Assembly: GCA_004151065.3 (NCBI GenBank)
Contig: NWUY0300012256.1
Location: 16,951-28,713, forward strand
Direction: 5' to 3'
DNA from: Larix sibirica
Lineage: Eukaryota; Streptophyta; Pinopsida; Pinales; Pinaceae
Length of the DNA: 11,763 nt
The notes beneath the pieces were generated by a model that worked only from the letters and a program-made list of their open reading frames with translations, was not told where the DNA came from and ran no database searches. Both the position numbers and the translations under genes were made by a program. Below are positions 8,059-11,763 of the stretch, one piece after another (within the stretch, counting starts at the first letter, position 1; the number at the start of each line of letters is the position of its first letter).

Positions 8059-8060
8059 NN
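8059..8060. other. Two undetermined bases (NN)
   Basis: The only ambiguous bases in the window. They may mark uncertain base calls or a minimal join between contigs, so continuity across this point should not be assumed. Confidence 0.95.
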
Positions 8061-8092
8061 GAAGAGTATTCAATTGTCTAACCAAAGGCCTT

Positions 8093-8149
8093 GAATTCAT
8101 AAATAGCACATTTGATTCACGGATCTAGAATTCATAAATAGCACATTTG
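8093..8149. repeat. 22-bp direct repeat, period 35
   Basis: GAATTCATAAATAGCACATT followed by TG occurs identically at 8093-8114 and 8128-8149, about 33 bases after the NN placeholder. Confidence 0.9.
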
Positions 8150-8984
8150 CAACAGTGGTGGAACTCAAGGTATTTTTTTAGGATTCAAATATTATACCTA
8201 TGTACAGTATTCTAGGCAACTATTTGGATTGAAAAAATCATACATATAGATGTGTAGGCGAATATTCAATAAAAAAACACATGATATGCTATTAAACCTT
8301 TTACTGAATTTCAAAAATTTAAACTTATCATATGTACAAAAAAAGTTTGTAAGGAAATTGCAAATTCACATTTTTTAAAATGGTTTAAAAATAGCCAAAT
8401 GACAAAAAATTTCCCTTAAAAAATACCCTGCACTGGTGGTGCTCAGGCATGATGCCATTGTCAAGTCCAATGCAAGAGCAATGCTTTGATTGCAAAGTAA
8501 CACGACCTAGGCCACCACTCAGGTTAACCAACATTCATGTCGAAAGTTCCCAAATAGTTAGAGTGGAAGAAAACAACTAGACTTGAAGCAAACATCTAGA
8601 TAAAACCAATCCGAAAGTTGTAAGGTCAATCCCAATAGGATTTCTAACCGGTCACTATTTCTCATTGCTTCACTACCTAGGTGCAAATGGTTCCATCCCA
8701 ATGAATAATGCAACAAGACAAAACCAAATAGGGATCCCACTCAACTGATTAAATGTCTTAAATGTACCACCATTACAACTAGATAAATCCCACTTGAACT
8801 ATGAGTTGCCATCAATTCAACCATGAAACTCCCCTCGCATTGAGGAATGAATAAGTGTGTGGGTGATATCAGAGAAGGAGGAGGTTTAAAGGTGCCCTTA
8901 TCGATCCTCACTATGTGCTAGTTTTCCTTTGAAGGTCGATACATGTTATGACTATAGTTTTTATTCATTGTATTAAATGTATAG

Positions 8985-9000
8985 TGGGGTGTTCACCCCA
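8985..9000. repeat. Short palindrome TGGGGTG-TT-CACCCCA
   Basis: Perfect 7-bp arms with a two-base centre. It is followed at once by AACACCCCCA, which could compete for pairing with the same G-rich arm. No gene next to it suggests a terminator or operator role; it may be a transposon remnant. Confidence 0.6.
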
Positions 9001-9551
9001 AACACCCCCATTTTGCACTAACGTTCTTTTTGTGAGGATTATATATTATCAAGTTTTTCATAACATCTACTTGGGAATTGCAACCTCAGACTATGTTGGT
9101 AGAATTCAATAAATTTGAAACAAGGAGTCATCCCTGGGCCTTGAAATTGACGGGCTACATGACAGTTTTTCCTCTCCAAAATGTATTTGACATGTAGCTT
9201 CAAATTTTGCACGTCACGGTCTATAGGTTGGTAAAAATCCATCCCGTCATATTGATGTTCAACGACATTGCTTACTCATCATAAAGATACAAATAACTAG
9301 GTATCATTCATTCTACAGGAATAACAAATGGGCATAACATGTATTCTAGACATGATATCCGCATTAAAGAGGGTAGACAGGGCCTAATGGTATGTCAAAA
9401 TGCGATAACCCTACGGGCCTCATTGGTAGGCTGTAGCACACAAAGAAATTACTATATCCTTAATGGTAGAAGCCATCAATGATATTTCTCATTTATTATA
9501 GACAACTTTGTCATTTCTACTACGAATTAGAATACGAAGGTTAAACCCATA

Positions 9552-9639
9552 ATTTCTCTATTATAAGAAATTTCAAAACTCTAACATCAAGGAAGATTTC
9601 TCTATTATAAGACATTTCAAAACTCTAACATCAAGGAAG
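9552..9639. repeat. Perfectly abutting 44-bp tandem duplication
   Basis: The unit beginning ATTTCTCTATTATAAGA and ending ACATCAAGGAAG occurs at 9552-9595 and 9596-9639 with one difference (GAAA against GACA). Only one change between copies points to a young duplication. Confidence 0.95.
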
Positions 9640-10387
9640 ATTAAGGTGTAAGCCATCTTTTCTTAGTTATAAGTTATTTTCATTTTTGGTATATAGTTTG
9701 TAATGAAGACAATATTTCTAGAGACTATTATTGTGAGCAACGCTTAATTGTGATGAGAAAAATCATAGCACACCTTGGGCATGTGTAGTAGTGAAAGAAT
9801 TAATGTTGGTTAGACCTGCTTCCTATCATGTAGATCAACATAATAAAATAGCCAATAGTTAAGCAACAATAATTGCTAATAACTGAAAACTTATAAGCCA
9901 AAAGTTTGGTAATATATAGTATTTTATACATGGGAAGCTTGTTTAGGGAGACCACTGCAATTCAATTTTTCTTATATTCATAAATAAAGGTACTTCTTGT
10001 TTATTAGCAGTCACGATCTCTTAGGGTATGTGGATTGGATCATTAATTTTTCTAGATCGTAGAGCCATTATTTTAGGTGTCTCTTCATGTGGGTAAGATC
10101 TCCTAGCGCCTTTATATGGAGGCAAGTCCACGAACCTAACAGGTTTACAGGCTGCTCTTAGCTTGAAGTTTCGGTGTCTAAATCGTCCAACCAATGAATT
10201 GAAGTAATTAAATTAATGATTGTCCTTTCTTATTGATTGGGATTTCAAGAAAGATGGTTGATCGGTGCCCATAATTTCAATTTCATGTTTCCCGCTGGAT
10301 GTATTTCAATGCCAAGGTTGCTTTATTTTCACTCCAAAATTATGGAGATTTTATCGGTGTTATTCTCCAGACTTTACTGCAGGCAAC

Positions 10388-10444
10388 TTGATAGGGTGAT
10401 ATTTCACCCGATCAAGAACACAGTCGAGTTAATAGGGTGATCAA
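10388..10444. repeat. Inverted repeat TTGATMGGGTGA with a third half-site
   Basis: TTGATAGGGTGA (10388-10399) faces TCACCCGATCAA (10404-10415) across four bases, with 11 of 12 positions complementary. A third related copy, TTAATAGGGTGATCAA, lies at 10429-10444. The role is unknown; a protein-binding cluster or a transposon-end remnant are both possible. Confidence 0.7.
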
Positions 10445-11763
10445 ATTAAAAGGTTGTTCCTCTAACATTTTCATTGTATATGAATTCTATTTTTTTTTAT
10501 GGTTAGAGGTCGCCTACTAAAAACATAGATTTGCTTTCAAAATTACTTTATATTTCATGAACAATTTTAACTCTTATTTTCTATTTGAATAAGTAGTCGG
10601 GAAGGCTTGTGTTTTTATAAAATCATATTTTATAGAAAAAGCCAATCCGCTATCTTAATTTAGCACTATTGCTCTTGCCGCCGATTTTCTTTGGACCAGG
10701 TTTTCTGAAAATTGGTGTTTGCACAAGGATTTTTTTTTTTAACTGATTGTTCTCGGGAGATGGACCACCGATACTTGCATAGAGGAGAGGACTGAAGAAT
10801 AAACCTCTATTCATTTTACCAAACGCTTGAAAGCTAGTGTTATGACTATTTTTTGGATGTATTAATTTTTGGTTATTTTTCTATAGTAGAAGATTGTATG
10901 GTTAAAATTTGGAAAACATGGAAAATTGTAATGGTAAAATTGACATATAATAACATAAAAATTGACACTCACAAATTTATATTAAATGTAAAATGAAGGG
11001 CTTGAAAAACACAAGAACGTCATCAAATATTCATTTGAAAGGCATAGAGGATATGAAATTCCAGAACTGGTTACAGGTGCGTGTGGTTTATGGGAAATGT
11101 CCCTTCAATGGTCCCCAATTTAACGTATGCGTCATCAACCACTTGCAAAAGCTTTTCTTGATTTTTCTACACTCTAACGAAGTCGGTGGGTCGGTGCCAA
11201 GGTTGGAATTTGATGGGCGTATGCACATCATAAGGCATTTTACCCATCAAAATACTATTAAAAGTTCTAACAAACTGTCTCAAAGAACCTAGGCAAATAA
11301 TTTGCTATGATGTATTTTCAACGGTTAATTATTTTTTCAAAACACCATTATTTTTTATTAATAGGTTTGTTAAGATATGTGTATGCTTAGATAAGTGGCC
11401 CGCATTAAGTGGCTGTTATTATATATGCAATAACAAAAAAATGAAACTTTCCCACTTGATTAAAACTTTCTCATTTGATTGAAGAGTATGTGGGTGAGTT
11501 TGCTTTTAATGGGGATGGACTTTTTTTCATTCCATTTGTTCTTTCTTTCTTATATTGTCTTAACATTGTCCCAATATGGGCTCATGCCCTTCCTTTTAGT
11601 GCCTCTCCCTAGCCTTTGTACCCTTCCTTTAGAGGATAAGTCAATTTTTAAATTCGAAAGTGCAACTCCAAGAGAAAGGTGGGTACCATTTTAGAAGAAG
11701 TCAGTTTTAAACTACGTTAATGAAGGAATTAATCCAACCACCCACCAAGCATCAACAATTTAT

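Larger units (their letters stand above)
8150..11763. other. Gene-free AT-rich region, probably decayed repeat DNA
   Basis: No open frame here shows a recognisable domain. The short frames at 8558-8740, 9039-9242, 10237-10440, 10993-11292 and 11479-11694 are 60-99 codons long with no family motif. A stretch on the minus strand at about 11097-11290 is open except for one TAG, and may be a decayed transposon coding piece that I cannot name. Apart from the repeats listed separately, I see nothing that supports a gene. Confidence 0.6.

Noticed and set aside
9039-9242. 67-codon minus-strand frame as a small gene
   Set aside because: It reads fairly coherently but matches no family I know and has no splice or promoter context.
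11097-11290. Minus-strand frame of about 65 codons open except for one TAG, as a transposase or retroelement piece
   Set aside because: No catalytic motif or known domain recognised; the opposite strand is also open over 10993-11292, so coding is not supported.

Overview
The window is nuclear DNA from a seed plant. It is AT-rich, has GT-AG introns, and carries one clear spliced gene: an Aux/IAA auxin-signalling repressor. The long AT-rich gene-free stretches, tRNA-derived SINE-like boxes and many degenerate repeats fit a large plant genome, possibly a gymnosperm, but the sequence alone does not fix the species.

Layout. Positions 1-1300 are AT-rich upstream DNA with short tandem repeats. Positions 1300-1733 hold the likely promoter and leader of the Aux/IAA gene, with three auxin-response-element matches (one GAGACA and a close TGTCGG/TGTCTC pair) and TATA-like sequences. 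The coding region runs on the + strand in five exons: 1734-2521, 3286-3539, 3621-3759, 3906-3967 and 4122-4156. Together they encode 425 residues with an LxLxLxL repression motif, the GWPP degron, both halves of the PB1 domain and a C-terminal basic signal. Position 4156 is followed by about 390 bases of 3' flank.

About 0.4 kb downstream is the most unusual structure of the window, a large imperfect inverted repeat. The left arm is about 4545-5140, the right arm about 5780-6320, and a tandem-repeat loop of about 640 bases separates them. Each arm carries a degenerate copy of part of exon 1 of an Aux/IAA gene, one in sense and one in antisense. A transcript crossing it would fold into a long hairpin related to the neighbouring gene. 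This is the arrangement proposed for newborn MIRNA or hairpin-siRNA loci. Whether it is expressed or acts on the gene cannot be seen here.

Further right are a three-copy minisatellite (6513-6602), a minus-strand tRNA-derived SINE head (about 6700-6780), a GC- and CpG-richer block (about 6930-7720) that looks like a broken or unmodelled plastid-type gene, a second possible SINE head near 7912-7965, and a two-base N placeholder (8059-8060). From there to 11763 I recognise no gene. That part holds short duplications, palindromes and anonymous AT-rich sequence that is probably decayed transposon DNA.

Only the Aux/IAA gene is called with high confidence. The auxin elements suggest the feedback control usual for the family, in which auxin induces its own repressor. 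The downstream hairpin would, if active, add a second negative layer.
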